DNA of 13,322 nucleotides from an uncultured Ellagibacter sp. (lineage in GTDB: Bacteria > Actinomycetota > Coriobacteriia > Coriobacteriales > Eggerthellaceae): positions 1 to 13,322 of the forward strand of contig CAKTSW010000011.1 of the NCBI GenBank assembly GCA_934613165.1, read 5' to 3'. A model generated the notes under the pieces. The model had not been told where the DNA came from and did not search any database. It saw only the letters and a list, made by a program, of their open reading frames with translations. Position 1 is the stretch's first letter. Every line of letters starts with the position of its first letter. Shown one piece after another: positions 5,768 through 12,571 of this stretch. Position numbers and translations under genes: made by a program.

Positions 5768-5924
5768 AAAGCATTGCCTATCTGCGGGGTTTCGCTGCAC
5801 AGCGAGACGCCACGGTTATCGCTACGAGAGGTGCAGCATCTACTCGATAGATGAACTGGGATAATAAAGCGACAAGATGCACACCTTGCCGCGATCGTTG
5901 AGCGTAAGCTCCTCGCCGGCCAGG
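5768..5924. other. scrambled DNA between two gene remnants
   Basis: No intact gene. A minus-strand frame ending at 5847 reads ILAGEELTLNDRGKVCILSL and could be another gene fragment, of unknown family. This stretch joins the FMN-reductase stub to the HxlR tail, so deletion endpoints probably lie here. Confidence 0.4.
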
Positions 5925-5927
5925 ATA

Positions 5928-6029
5928 TACTCGCTCACCGAACTCGGGCAGACGCTTAAACCCGTGCTCGACGCCATGTGGGCCTGGGGCGAAAGCTACA
6001 AAAAGCGCATCGAGGAAAGAGAGGGATAG
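5928..6029 (+). pseudogene. C-terminal remnant of an HxlR-family regulator
   Basis: The frame YSLTELGQTLKPVLDAMW, continuing AWGESYKKRIEEREG to the TAG at 6027, matches the C-terminal wing and last helix of HxlR-type regulators. The helix-turn-helix half (about 70 residues) is absent, and upstream codons in frame do not continue the family. HxlR genes often neighbour NAD(P)H oxidoreductases, so this and the stub at 5708 are probably two ends of one deleted regulator-oxidoreductase pair. Confidence 0.7.
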
Positions 6030-6030
6030 G

Positions 6031-6068
6031 CATGATGGACAGCCGCCGTAGGGCAGCTGTCCATCATG
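6031..6068. repeat. 13-bp-arm inverted repeat between convergent ends
   Basis: CATGATGGACAGC (6031-6043) pairs perfectly with GCTGTCCATCATG (6056-6068) around 12 nt. It begins 1 nt after the HxlR-remnant stop and ends 17 nt before the stop of the desulfidase gene on the other strand. It could terminate both, but neither side has a clear T-run (CTCTCTTTCC on the minus side is only pyrimidine-rich). Confidence 0.7.
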
Positions 6069-6085
6069 CAAACAGAAACGGAAAA

Positions 6086-7369
6086 CTATTTCTTCGCGAG
6101 CATAATCCTCAAAATCTCGGCGTCGACGTTCGCCATGCCGACGTTGGCTATTCGGGCCACGTTCGCGATGCACTGTTCCGGCGTGGCGGCGCAGATGCCG
6201 TCGCTTTTCCGCAGCACCGAGTCGCCCATCGCCATCTGCGCAGACAGATACGCCGCGGAAGTCGCCATCGCGAGCTTCATGGCGCATCCGGTTTTCCCGC
6301 CGTCGCAGATCATGCCGGAAACCGCGCCGGTCATGTTCCGGATGGCGAATCCCATCTGCTCCTCGGTGCCGCCCCACAGCTTGACCAGCGCCGCAGCCGC
6401 CGCCGTGGACGCCGCCGCGGCGCAGGTGCAAACGGCCGATAGCTTCCCGATCGACGCGTTGATGTAGCTGTTGGCCAAATGCCCGAACGCCAACGCGCGG
6501 GCCAGCCGCTCGCGAGACGAGCCGGCATACCGCGCGGCGACGCTTAGGGGGATCGTCAACGCCAGTCCCTTGCTGCCGGCCCCGGCACTGCTGGTGACGG
6601 AACGCGGGCAGCCGTCCAGGCGGGACTCAATCGCCGCCCCTACGGCGCACATCATCGCATCCACCTCGCTGCCGTTAAAGCCCGCGCCCAGCGCGTCCGC
6701 GATTCCCACGGGGCTAGGATGCTTGGCACCCCAGTCGGCCATGGCATCGTTTACGACGGCCCCGTCGACGAGCCAATCCAGCTCGGAGGGCGCCATGTCG
6801 TCTACCAGGCGGCTCATCTCCGCGATGGTCATCCCCTTCAGAGAGCAAGCGAAATCTTCGCCGCCGCCCTCCCCCGGCCGCTCCTTCCGCATGCAAACCG
6901 CTCCGTTGCGGCTAACCATCACGAGGTTCGTGTGACTCCCTTCGATGACGGCCCGCGCTATCTCGTTTCCAGACGCGACCTCGCACGAGGCGTAGATGCC
7001 CTTCCGCCCGTAGTCCACCGCCACGCTCACGTTGCCAGACGCCACAAGCTCTTTCGCCTGCTGCGCGATTTCCGGTGTGATGGCCTCGAATATCTGCAGC
7101 TCGCCGGCGTCCGTCCCGATAAGCGCGCCGAGAGCGGCGGCGTAATCCATGCCAACCCGGTCGAAGCCGGGAATGGCGACGGACATCCCGTTCTTGTAGA
7201 GACCGGGGTTGACCGTCAGAGACACGCTCCGGACGCTTCCGCGCAGCTCGCCGGCAGCCGCCGCGGCGGCAAGCGCGGCGCACGCAGGTTCCGTGCACCC
7301 GAGCGACGGTGTGACGGTGTCGTGCAGAAAGGCCAAGGCCTGCTCTTTATCCAAGGTTGCTTCTCCCAT
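6086..7369 (-). CDS. cyuA: L-cysteine desulfidase / UPF0597 (CyuA, serine dehydratase-like)
   Basis: A 427-residue protein of the UPF0597/CdsB group, full length. Members use an oxygen-sensitive [4Fe-4S] cluster to break L-cysteine into pyruvate, ammonia and hydrogen sulfide in the cytoplasm. The proposed catalytic cysteine is in SLGCTEPAC (Cys25). Cluster ligands are expected among Cys314/Cys316 in SAVCTC and Cys355 and Cys362 in ICDGGKTGC. Other family marks are VNPGLYKNGM (residues 53-62) and SSAGAGSKGLA (260-270). I chose ATG 7369; a GTG codon directly before it is also possible. There is no clear ribosome site and the predicted leader is very short. It lies downstream of the MFS gene but has its own -10 box. 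A serine-acting variant cannot be excluded. Confidence 0.88.
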   Translation of the reverse strand: MGEATLDKEQALAFLHDTVTPSLGCTEPACAALAAAAAAGELRGSVRSVSLTVNPGLYKNGMSVAIPGFDRVGMDYAAALGALIGTDAGELQIFEAITPEIAQQAKELVASGNVSVAVDYGRKGIYASCEVASGNEIARAVIEGSHTNLVMVSRNGAVCMRKERPGEGGGEDFACSLKGMTIAEMSRLVDDMAPSELDWLVDGAVVNDAMADWGAKHPSPVGIADALGAGFNGSEVDAMMCAVGAAIESRLDGCPRSVTSSAGAGSKGLALTIPLSVAARYAGSSRERLARALAFGHLANSYINASIGKLSAVCTCAAAASTAAAAALVKLWGGTEEQMGFAIRNMTGAVSGMICDGGKTGCAMKLAMATSAAYLSAQMAMGDSVLRKSDGICAATPEQCIANVARIANVGMANVDAEILRIMLAKK

Positions 7370-7388
7370 CACTAATCGATCAAGCGAA

Positions 7389-7412
7389 ATTATATGCTCG
7401 AAGGAACCTTCG
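7389..7412 (-). promoter_or_regulatory. promoter and dyad upstream of cyuA
   Basis: A perfect TATAAT (7394-7389) lies about 20 nt from the start codon, implying a leader of about 10-12 nt. Directly upstream, CGAAGG (7399-7404) and CCTTCG (7407-7412) form a 6-bp dyad with a 2-nt centre in the spacer and -35 region. That is a position where a bound regulator would block RNA polymerase. The -35 is poor. Confidence 0.5.
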
Positions 7413-7458
7413 CAAATCGCGGACTAATCGGATCGCTAAAACTCTTGGGCTTGCAAGC

Positions 7459-8940
7459 TTAGGCCTTGTCCCCCGTTCGCACAGGGGCGTTCTGGGCGGA
7501 AGCGTCTTGCGCAGAGGCGGGCGCAGACGCCTTCCCCTTTCGGCCCTTCTTCTGCACGACGAACACCGATATCGCCAGCACCATCGCCACGGCGGACGCG
7601 CCGAGCAGCACGAGAAACGCCGTATGCGTGCCCAGCAAGGTTCCCGAGTAAAGATCGCCCGGCACGGAGGCCTGGGCCATGTTCATCACCGACGTCGCAA
7701 CGGCGGTTCCCAGCGCGCCGCCGAGCTGCTGCAACGTGTTGAAGGCGGCGTTACCGTCGGTCTTCAGGTTTTGAGGAAGATAGCTTAAGCCGTTCGTCAT
7801 GGAGTTCGCCATGGAAAAACCCTGGGAAATCGGCACGATAAGGTAGATCAGGGCGAACAGCACAGGATCGCCGCCGACCGCGAAGAGGGTAAAGCAGACA
7901 AGCGCCACGAACTGCAGTATCGCACCTGCCGTAATGGGCTTTCGGGCCCCAAAGACGTCGAGCAGGCGCCCGCCCATGGGAGCGAGAATCGCGCCGATGA
8001 TGCAACCGGGCAGAAGAAGGCACCCAGCCATGAACTCGTTGTATCCGCCCACTTCCTGCGCGTAATAGGGAATCAGGTAGCCCATCCCCAGCACGATGCC
8101 CTGGAACAGCACCATGTACAACACGCTCAAGGTGAATGGCTTCGTCTTGAAGATCTCGATGCGCACAAGGGGCGCGTCCGAGCCGATCGAAAGCTTCGCG
8201 AACAGCCCGATGAGCAGCACGAACAGCGCAACGAGCGCCAGCACCTGCGCGCTCAACCACCCAGCAGTCGACGCCGACGAGGTGGCGAAGATGAGGCACG
8301 CGAAGGCTCCGGCAAGGGCGAGAAACTGCGCCGGGCGGAACTTCACGGGTTTGGTCTCGCCCACCTGGCGGATGCAGGTGATGCCCATGACGGCCGAAAG
8401 CGCAAGGAACGGAAGCAGCACGAGGAAGATGGCGCGCCATCCCCACATCGTCACCACGAGACCGCCCACCGAGGGGCCGACGGCGGGAGCCGTGGCGGTG
8501 ATCAGCGTAGCCACGCCCATCATGAGCCCGATCTTGTCGATGGGCGATTGCTCGATGACGATGTTGAACATCAGCGGCAGCGCGATGCCCGTGCCGATGC
8601 CCTGCACGATGCGCCCGGCGACGAGCAGGGGAAACACCGGCGCGCATGCGCACAGCAACGTTCCCGTTATGAACAGCGCGATCGCCGCGATGAAGAGATG
8701 CTGCGAGCGGAACCGCCGCTTGAGCAGGGCGGAAACCGGCATGATGATGGAAAGCACCAGCAAGTACCCGGTCGTGATCCACTGGACGGTGGCGGTGTCG
8801 ACCGAGAACTCGCTCATAAGCGCCGGAAACGTGATGTTCATGGCCGTTTCCACCACGACTCCCGAAAACGACATGATGCCGCACGCGGCAATCGACAGGA
8901 TGAACCGCAGGTCAATGCGGCGTTTATACTCACTTGGCAC
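7459..8940 (-). CDS. MFS drug exporter, DHA2 (EmrB/QacA) family
   Basis: A 493-residue inner-membrane proton antiporter with about 14 hydrophobic segments, typical of DHA2. Start: the GTG at 8940 with AAGGAAG about 9 nt upstream fits best; an in-frame TTG at 8973 would overlap the MarR remnant. Marks are the first helix ending VVVETAMNITFPAL, the WITTGYLLVLS segment, GRIVQGIGTGIALPLMFN (motif B region with its Arg) and GPSVGGLVVTMWGWRAIF (motif C, characteristic of exporters). The C-terminus is a cytoplasmic tail rich in Lys, then Ala and Ser. The substrate is unknown. A truncated MarR regulator lies immediately upstream, so the original pair was probably MarR-controlled. It ends 89 nt before cyuA begins. 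Confidence 0.9.
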   Translation of the reverse strand: MPSEYKRRIDLRFILSIAACGIMSFSGVVVETAMNITFPALMSEFSVDTATVQWITTGYLLVLSIIMPVSALLKRRFRSQHLFIAAIALFITGTLLCACAPVFPLLVAGRIVQGIGTGIALPLMFNIVIEQSPIDKIGLMMGVATLITATAPAVGPSVGGLVVTMWGWRAIFLVLLPFLALSAVMGITCIRQVGETKPVKFRPAQFLALAGAFACLIFATSSASTAGWLSAQVLALVALFVLLIGLFAKLSIGSDAPLVRIEIFKTKPFTLSVLYMVLFQGIVLGMGYLIPYYAQEVGGYNEFMAGCLLLPGCIIGAILAPMGGRLLDVFGARKPITAGAILQFVALVCFTLFAVGGDPVLFALIYLIVPISQGFSMANSMTNGLSYLPQNLKTDGNAAFNTLQQLGGALGTAVATSVMNMAQASVPGDLYSGTLLGTHTAFLVLLGASAVAMVLAISVFVVQKKGRKGKASAPASAQDASAQNAPVRTGDKA

Positions 8941-8954
8941 GCAACAACACTTCC

Positions 8955-9221
8955 TTATCCATTTTTCCTGCAAGCCTTATCGCCGACGGGTTCCCCGTCG
9001 CGGTTGCCCGGCCGCAGCGAATAATCGCCGGGATCGAACCCGCCCGACACCATCACTTCGTGGGCGGCCTTTATCACGCGCCTTGCTACCACGAGATCCT
9101 GTTCGCTCACATCGACAAGCTGGTCGCACGCCCAATCGTAGAAGCGATCGACGTACACCCTTTCAAAATCGCGCCCCGCCTGGGTGAGTGACACATGAAC
9201 GGCGCGCCCGTCACATACCAC
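8955..9221 (-). pseudogene. MarR-family regulator, C-terminal fragment
   Basis: Only the end of a MarR protein is present. It begins in the wing (DGRAVHVSLTQAG) and continues through the C-terminal dimer helix to a stop at 8955. The helix-turn-helix and N-terminal helix (about 70 residues) are missing. A GTG at 9221 could nominally start it, but that lies inside the last codons of the dehydrogenase gene in another frame. The likeliest reading is a deletion that removed the front of marR and joined it to the neighbouring gene. Without a DNA-binding domain it cannot act as a normal repressor of the MFS gene that follows 14 nt later. Confidence 0.75.
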
Positions 9222-10194
9222 AGCGCGGATCGGCGGTGAGCGCTTCCCATGACGGCATCATGCCCTTGAGCTTGCGATACGACGGCGCGGCATCCGGCCG
9301 CACGTCAAGCCCGAGCGCACGCTCAAGGGAGTCGGCCATGAATCGCATTTCGCTCACGGCATGCAGGCAATGGTCCGTCACGCACAGCCGGCCGAGGAAC
9401 GTCTTGAACACCACGCCGTAAAACGCCGCCATGAAAGCGCGCTTCGGCCCGCCGACGAAGTACTCCTCGTCGCCCTTCGGCCTGATGGGGATGTCCCGCT
9501 CGCGAAACACCCGCCCGAGCTCGGCGCACGCATCAAGATAAAGCGCACGGTCGGCCCTGGTCGAGCGCGTTAAATCGCATCCTCTCGCATACGCGAGGTA
9601 GGCCATGGGAAGGATGCAGGCGGCGTGCCACTTGAGCCAACCGTCCATCTGGTCCTCTCGTGCGATCTCGACCTGCGTGCCGACAAGCGCTCGGGATAGC
9701 GCAGCGACGAAGCTGTCGGACAAGGGCCGTTTCGCCCCGCCCACCGTCAGCTTGTGCTTAAGGTGCGCCGTCACGACACGCCCGCCTTCGCGTCTGCCCC
9801 CGCACGAGAAGAACCCGAACGCGCATTCCTTCGAAGCATCCGACGATCCCATGATCGCACGCTCGACGCCGGCAGCGTCCGGCTGGTTGCCCACGAACAC
9901 GAAACGCGCCGACTCGTTCGCCGCAAGCACGGGAAGAACCTCCCCCAGCTGCGAGGACTGCACGACCACGAACACCACGTCGTACCCATCGCCCGGCTCA
10001 AGCGACCTTATCACACGCAAACGGTCGACCGTGTCTTTGCGCTGCACGCTGTGGTGAATGCGCAGGCCGCGCGCTTCAAGTTCGTCGGCCCATGCGCCGC
10101 GTGCCAAAAGCGCCACCTCCGATTCGGCGTTTGCGGCAAGGCAATGCGCCAGCTCGCAGCCCAAAACACCCGCCCCGTACACGAGAATGCGCAT
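9211..10194 (-). CDS. ketopantoate reductase-like (ApbA/PanE N-terminal) dehydrogenase
   Basis: A 327-residue protein starting at the ATG at 10194, 1 nt after the stop of the ATC-hydrolase gene, with GGAAAGGGG as ribosome site. The N-terminus MRILVYGAGVLGCELAHCLA is a Rossmann fold with a GxGxxG-type loop (G7, G9, G12) for NADP(H). VFVGNQPD near residues 99-106 fits the ketopantoate reductase pattern, and the C-terminal half is helical. These family members are widespread in this bacterial class and most are unlikely to make pantothenate. The real substrate is unknown. The last ~5 residues may be foreign, since the stop falls at the junction with the MarR fragment. Confidence 0.83.
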   Translation of the reverse strand: MRILVYGAGVLGCELAHCLAANAESEVALLARGAWADELEARGLRIHHSVQRKDTVDRLRVIRSLEPGDGYDVVFVVVQSSQLGEVLPVLAANESARFVFVGNQPDAAGVERAIMGSSDASKECAFGFFSCGGRREGGRVVTAHLKHKLTVGGAKRPLSDSFVAALSRALVGTQVEIAREDQMDGWLKWHAACILPMAYLAYARGCDLTRSTRADRALYLDACAELGRVFRERDIPIRPKGDEEYFVGGPKRAFMAAFYGVVFKTFLGRLCVTDHCLHAVSEMRFMADSLERALGLDVRPDAAPSYRKLKGMMPSWEALTADPRCGM

Positions 10195-10195
10195 G

Positions 10196-10789
10196 TTAGC
10201 CCCTTTCCGTTCGGAAGAAATGGAAGTCGCAGCAGTCGCCGCCGTAGCCGAGGGTCTTCGTGCGCGAGAAGCCCATCTTCGAAAGGCCGCCGTAGTTCAC
10301 GTCGTCGACGTCGCAGAACAAAGGGCAGAGCTCCGGGCAGCCGTTTTCGACGCAGGCGTCGTGCCAGAGGCACTTCGTGATAGACGCGTCGAAGAAGTCG
10401 GGGCCTGAGGCCTGCGAGCTTTCCCAAAGGTCGCTTGTGCGCATGACGCGCAAAAACACGCGCTTGTAGATGCCGAAGAATCCGGGCACAACCTGCATTT
10501 TCACCGTGGACGCATGCTTTTCCGCGGCGACGACGTCCATCATGTACGAGCGCATGAATTCGAAAGCGCGTTCGTGCGGAAGCGAGCTTTCCATAAGCGC
10601 TTTGTAGAGCGCAACGCGGGGAAGGATGGTCTGCTCGAGCTCCTTCATCTGGCTCGCCGACTTGCCCGCCGCGTTGAAGACGAGCTGTCCGAGCAGCTCG
10701 GATTGACGGGCGAACAGCTCGTGCGCCGTGCCGCTATCGAGCCGGCCGGCAAGGAACTTCTCGATGTCCTTCTGTTGCTTGACGCCCAT
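10196..10789 (-). CDS. L-2-amino-thiazoline-4-carboxylate (ATC) hydrolase family protein
   Basis: A 197-residue protein starting at the ATG at 10789 (AAGGG just upstream); the frame continues upstream to 11056 but without family sequence. The C-terminal half carries the family pattern of clustered Cys, His and Asp: CLWHDACVENGCPELCPLFCD (residues about 143-163), then FSRTKTL and GGDCCDFHF near the end. The founding member hydrolyses ATC to N-carbamoyl-L-cysteine on the way to cysteine, but many members have no tested activity. It is the first gene of a probable operon with the dehydrogenase (stop and start 1 nt apart). Substrate confidence is low; family confidence is high. Confidence 0.85.
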   Translation of the reverse strand: MGVKQQKDIEKFLAGRLDSGTAHELFARQSELLGQLVFNAAGKSASQMKELEQTILPRVALYKALMESSLPHERAFEFMRSYMMDVVAAEKHASTVKMQVVPGFFGIYKRVFLRVMRTSDLWESSQASGPDFFDASITKCLWHDACVENGCPELCPLFCDVDDVNYGGLSKMGFSRTKTLGYGGDCCDFHFFRTERG

Positions 10790-10847
10790 GATGCCCTTCC
10801 CTGCTCGAAGGCGACGATTTACGCCGCACCCGTTCATTTCTCGAGAA

Positions 10848-10856
10848 AGTATAGCA
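10848..10856 (-). promoter_or_regulatory. extended -10 promoter of the ATC-hydrolase operon
   Basis: TGCTATACT on the minus strand (TATACT 10853-10848), about 58 nt upstream of the start. The upstream DNA is AT-rich (10859-10875) without a good -35 box. Confidence 0.5.
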
Positions 10857-11005
10857 CGGTAAACTATTATTAGAATCGGCCAACGCACGCGCGCGGCCGA
10901 AAGCACGGCGACGCGAAGCGCTCCCCCATCGCACCTCTTCGCGCAACCACAGCTGGACACTTTCGCCTCATCGTCCATGTGCGTCCAATCGCCCGAATCT
11001 GTTTG

Positions 11006-11034
11006 TTGCCATCGCGGAAAAAAGCCCTTATGCT
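11006..11034 (+). promoter_or_regulatory. promoter of the TetR-EFR1 operon
   Basis: TTGCCA (11006-11011, 5 of 6), a 17-nt spacer, then TATGCT (11029-11034, 4 of 6). The -10 box overlaps the left edge of the large palindrome. The leader would be about 45 nt. Confidence 0.5.
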
Positions 11035-11067
11035 TGTCTGGTGGACAGTTGTCCACCAGACAAGCAT
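11030..11067. promoter_or_regulatory. 38-bp palindrome, probable TetR operator
   Basis: ATGCTTGTCTGGTGGACA (11030-11047) and its exact complement (11050-11067) surround a 2-nt centre: 18-bp perfect arms. It covers the -10 box and the predicted transcription start of the tetR gene 18 nt downstream, the classic place for an autorepressor. The GTGGACA core resembles the half-sites of the hairpin at 6031-6068. Confidence 0.85.
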
Positions 11068-11085
11068 CATCAGGAAGAGCCTCAT

Positions 11086-11676
11086 ATGAGAGAAAAGCAG
11101 AAAGACGTCGACGGAAACTTCGCCAAGCGCGTGACCAGGGATTTCACCAGGACCCTTTTCAAGCTCCTTCAGGAAAAGAGCCTGGAGGACATCAGCGCAA
11201 CCGAGCTCTGCAAGCGATGCAGCTACCCGCGGTCGACCTTCTACAATCATTTCGATGACATCTACGCGGTCATGGACGCATGCTGGGAAATCGTGGTTGC
11301 CGAAGCCGAGCTTGACCGCTTCCAGGAGATTCCCCACGAAAACAGAACCGCCGCGCTGTTCACCATGTTGTACACCTACGCGGAGCGCAACGAGGACACA
11401 CTGGAGAAACTGTTTCGGCACAACCGGCCCGACGGGGCCATGTGCCGGTCCCTGAACAACTGCATGCGAAGGAACATCGCCAACATGATCGAGCAATGTC
11501 CCAGCTCGGACAACTACCCCATCCCGCTTGCCATCGTAGCCGAGCACTACGGCAACACCGTATGGATGCTATTGGAAAGATGCTTCACCGGAAAGGGCGA
11601 TCTGGATCGGGAAACCGCCATGCAGTGCCTCGAATATCTGCTGGGCACGTTGGAAAAGGAGGGCGCAGGCCGATGA
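11086..11676 (+). CDS. TetR/AcrR family transcriptional regulator
   Basis: A 196-residue TetR-family regulator starting at the ATG at 11086 (AGGAAGAG upstream); an in-frame ATG at 11041 lies inside the palindrome and is rejected. The helix-turn-helix is residues about 36-58, with ISATELCKRC and the family-typical YPRSTFYNHFDDIYAV. The ligand-binding C-terminal domain is of the type found in many Firmicutes and Actinobacteria regulators; its ligand is unknown. Its stop overlaps the EFR1 start as ATGA, so the two are translationally coupled. It probably represses its own operon through the palindrome at 11030-11067. Confidence 0.9.
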   Translation: MREKQKDVDGNFAKRVTRDFTRTLFKLLQEKSLEDISATELCKRCSYPRSTFYNHFDDIYAVMDACWEIVVAEAELDRFQEIPHENRTAALFTMLYTYAERNEDTLEKLFRHNRPDGAMCRSLNNCMRRNIANMIEQCPSSDNYPIPLAIVAEHYGNTVWMLLERCFTGKGDLDRETAMQCLEYLLGTLEKEGAGR

Positions 11677-12410
11677 TCATCTACTTTTCCGCCACGGGCA
11701 ACTGCAGGCATGTCGCGAAGACGATAGCGCGCGCCACCGATGATCGAGCCGTGAGCATGGAAGGCCTTGACCCCAGCATCGACCTTGCCGAGAGCGAGCA
11801 ACTGGGCTTCGTCGCGCCCACCTACGGCTGGCGCGTGCCCGCCATCGTGGAGCGGTTCCTCAGCGGATTGACGCTGCCGGGCGCACGCCCCTCGTACGCT
11901 TTCTTCGTGTCAACCTACGGGACGACGCCCGGCGTGGCAGGCCCCTTCGCACGAAAGGCTCTCAAGGGGAAACTGGGTTGCGACCTGCAGCTATTCAGCG
12001 TGAAGATGCCCGATACCTGGACCCCGCTGTTCGACTTGAGCGACAAAGCCCGCGTGGAGCAGATCAACCGGGAGGCCGACCGCCAGCTGGAAGCCGTATG
12101 CCGCGCCATCGCCGCGCGCAAGGCCAGCCCATGCATGAACCGCCAGGCACCCGGGTTCCTCACCCCCATCGCGAACGCCTACTACGAGAGCATGCGCAAG
12201 ACCAGCAGCTTTTCCGTGGAAGCCCATTGCACGGGATGCGGGCTGTGCGCCAAGCGCTGCCCCGTAGGAGCGATTCGGATAAGCGACGGCAAGCCCGAAT
12301 GGGTCACCCCCCAATGCGAGAAATGCTTGCGTTGCCTGCACTACTGCCCGCAGTTCGCCATCCAACACGGGCCGAAAACCAAGCGCCACGGCCAATATCA
12401 TCATAGGTAG
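11673..12410 (+). CDS. EFR1 family flavodoxin-ferredoxin
   Basis: A 245-residue electron-transfer protein. The N-terminal ~150 residues are a flavodoxin domain with the FMN phosphate loop FSATGNCRHVA (residues 5-15) and the TYGWR segment (50-54). The C-terminal part holds two [4Fe-4S] motifs: CTGCGLCAKRCP (Cys186, 189, 192, 196) and CEKCLRCLHYCP (Cys215, 218, 221, 225). This combination is EFR1. It would pass electrons between FMN and iron-sulfur clusters in an anaerobe; the partner enzyme is not in the window. ATGA overlap with tetR implies it is the regulated gene. The His-rich last residues (KRHGQYHHR) are unremarkable. Confidence 0.92.
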   Translation: MIIYFSATGNCRHVAKTIARATDDRAVSMEGLDPSIDLAESEQLGFVAPTYGWRVPAIVERFLSGLTLPGARPSYAFFVSTYGTTPGVAGPFARKALKGKLGCDLQLFSVKMPDTWTPLFDLSDKARVEQINREADRQLEAVCRAIAARKASPCMNRQAPGFLTPIANAYYESMRKTSSFSVEAHCTGCGLCAKRCPVGAIRISDGKPEWVTPQCEKCLRCLHYCPQFAIQHGPKTKRHGQYHHR

Positions 12411-12528
12411 AAAGCAAAGACGTATCCCCCCATCTCCAACCGCTGGGTTCGGTAGCAGCAATGGCTTTCGCGCCTGGTGCGAGGAGGGACATCGCCTACC
12501 TGTTTGCGGCCGGCAATGCAGCGCGGCG

Positions 12529-12566
12529 TATAATAAGCGCATTCCGAAGAACGCCCGAAGGAGGTG
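12529..12566 (+). promoter_or_regulatory. -10 box and strong ribosome site for the HipA-like gene
   Basis: TATAAT at 12529-12534 with no clear -35 box, then AAGGAGGTG about 6 nt before the ATG at 12572. The predicted leader is about 30 nt. Confidence 0.5.
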
Positions 12567-12571
12567 GCCCC

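Noticed and set aside
5668..5850. 60-residue plus-strand frame
   Set aside because: It overlaps the FMN-reductase stub in another frame, has no ribosome site and no family.
5778..6431. 217-residue minus-strand frame
   Set aside because: It is a frame-shifted reading of the end of cyuA continuing into the scar. It is His/Arg-rich and not protein-like.
7751..8884. 377-residue minus-strand frame within the MFS gene
   Set aside because: His/Arg/Ala-rich shadow of the exporter in another frame, with no membrane segments.
10790..11056. N-terminal extension of the ATC-hydrolase frame
   Set aside because: It would place the start inside the tetR palindrome and pass through the gene's own promoter. 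The start at 10789 has a ribosome site.
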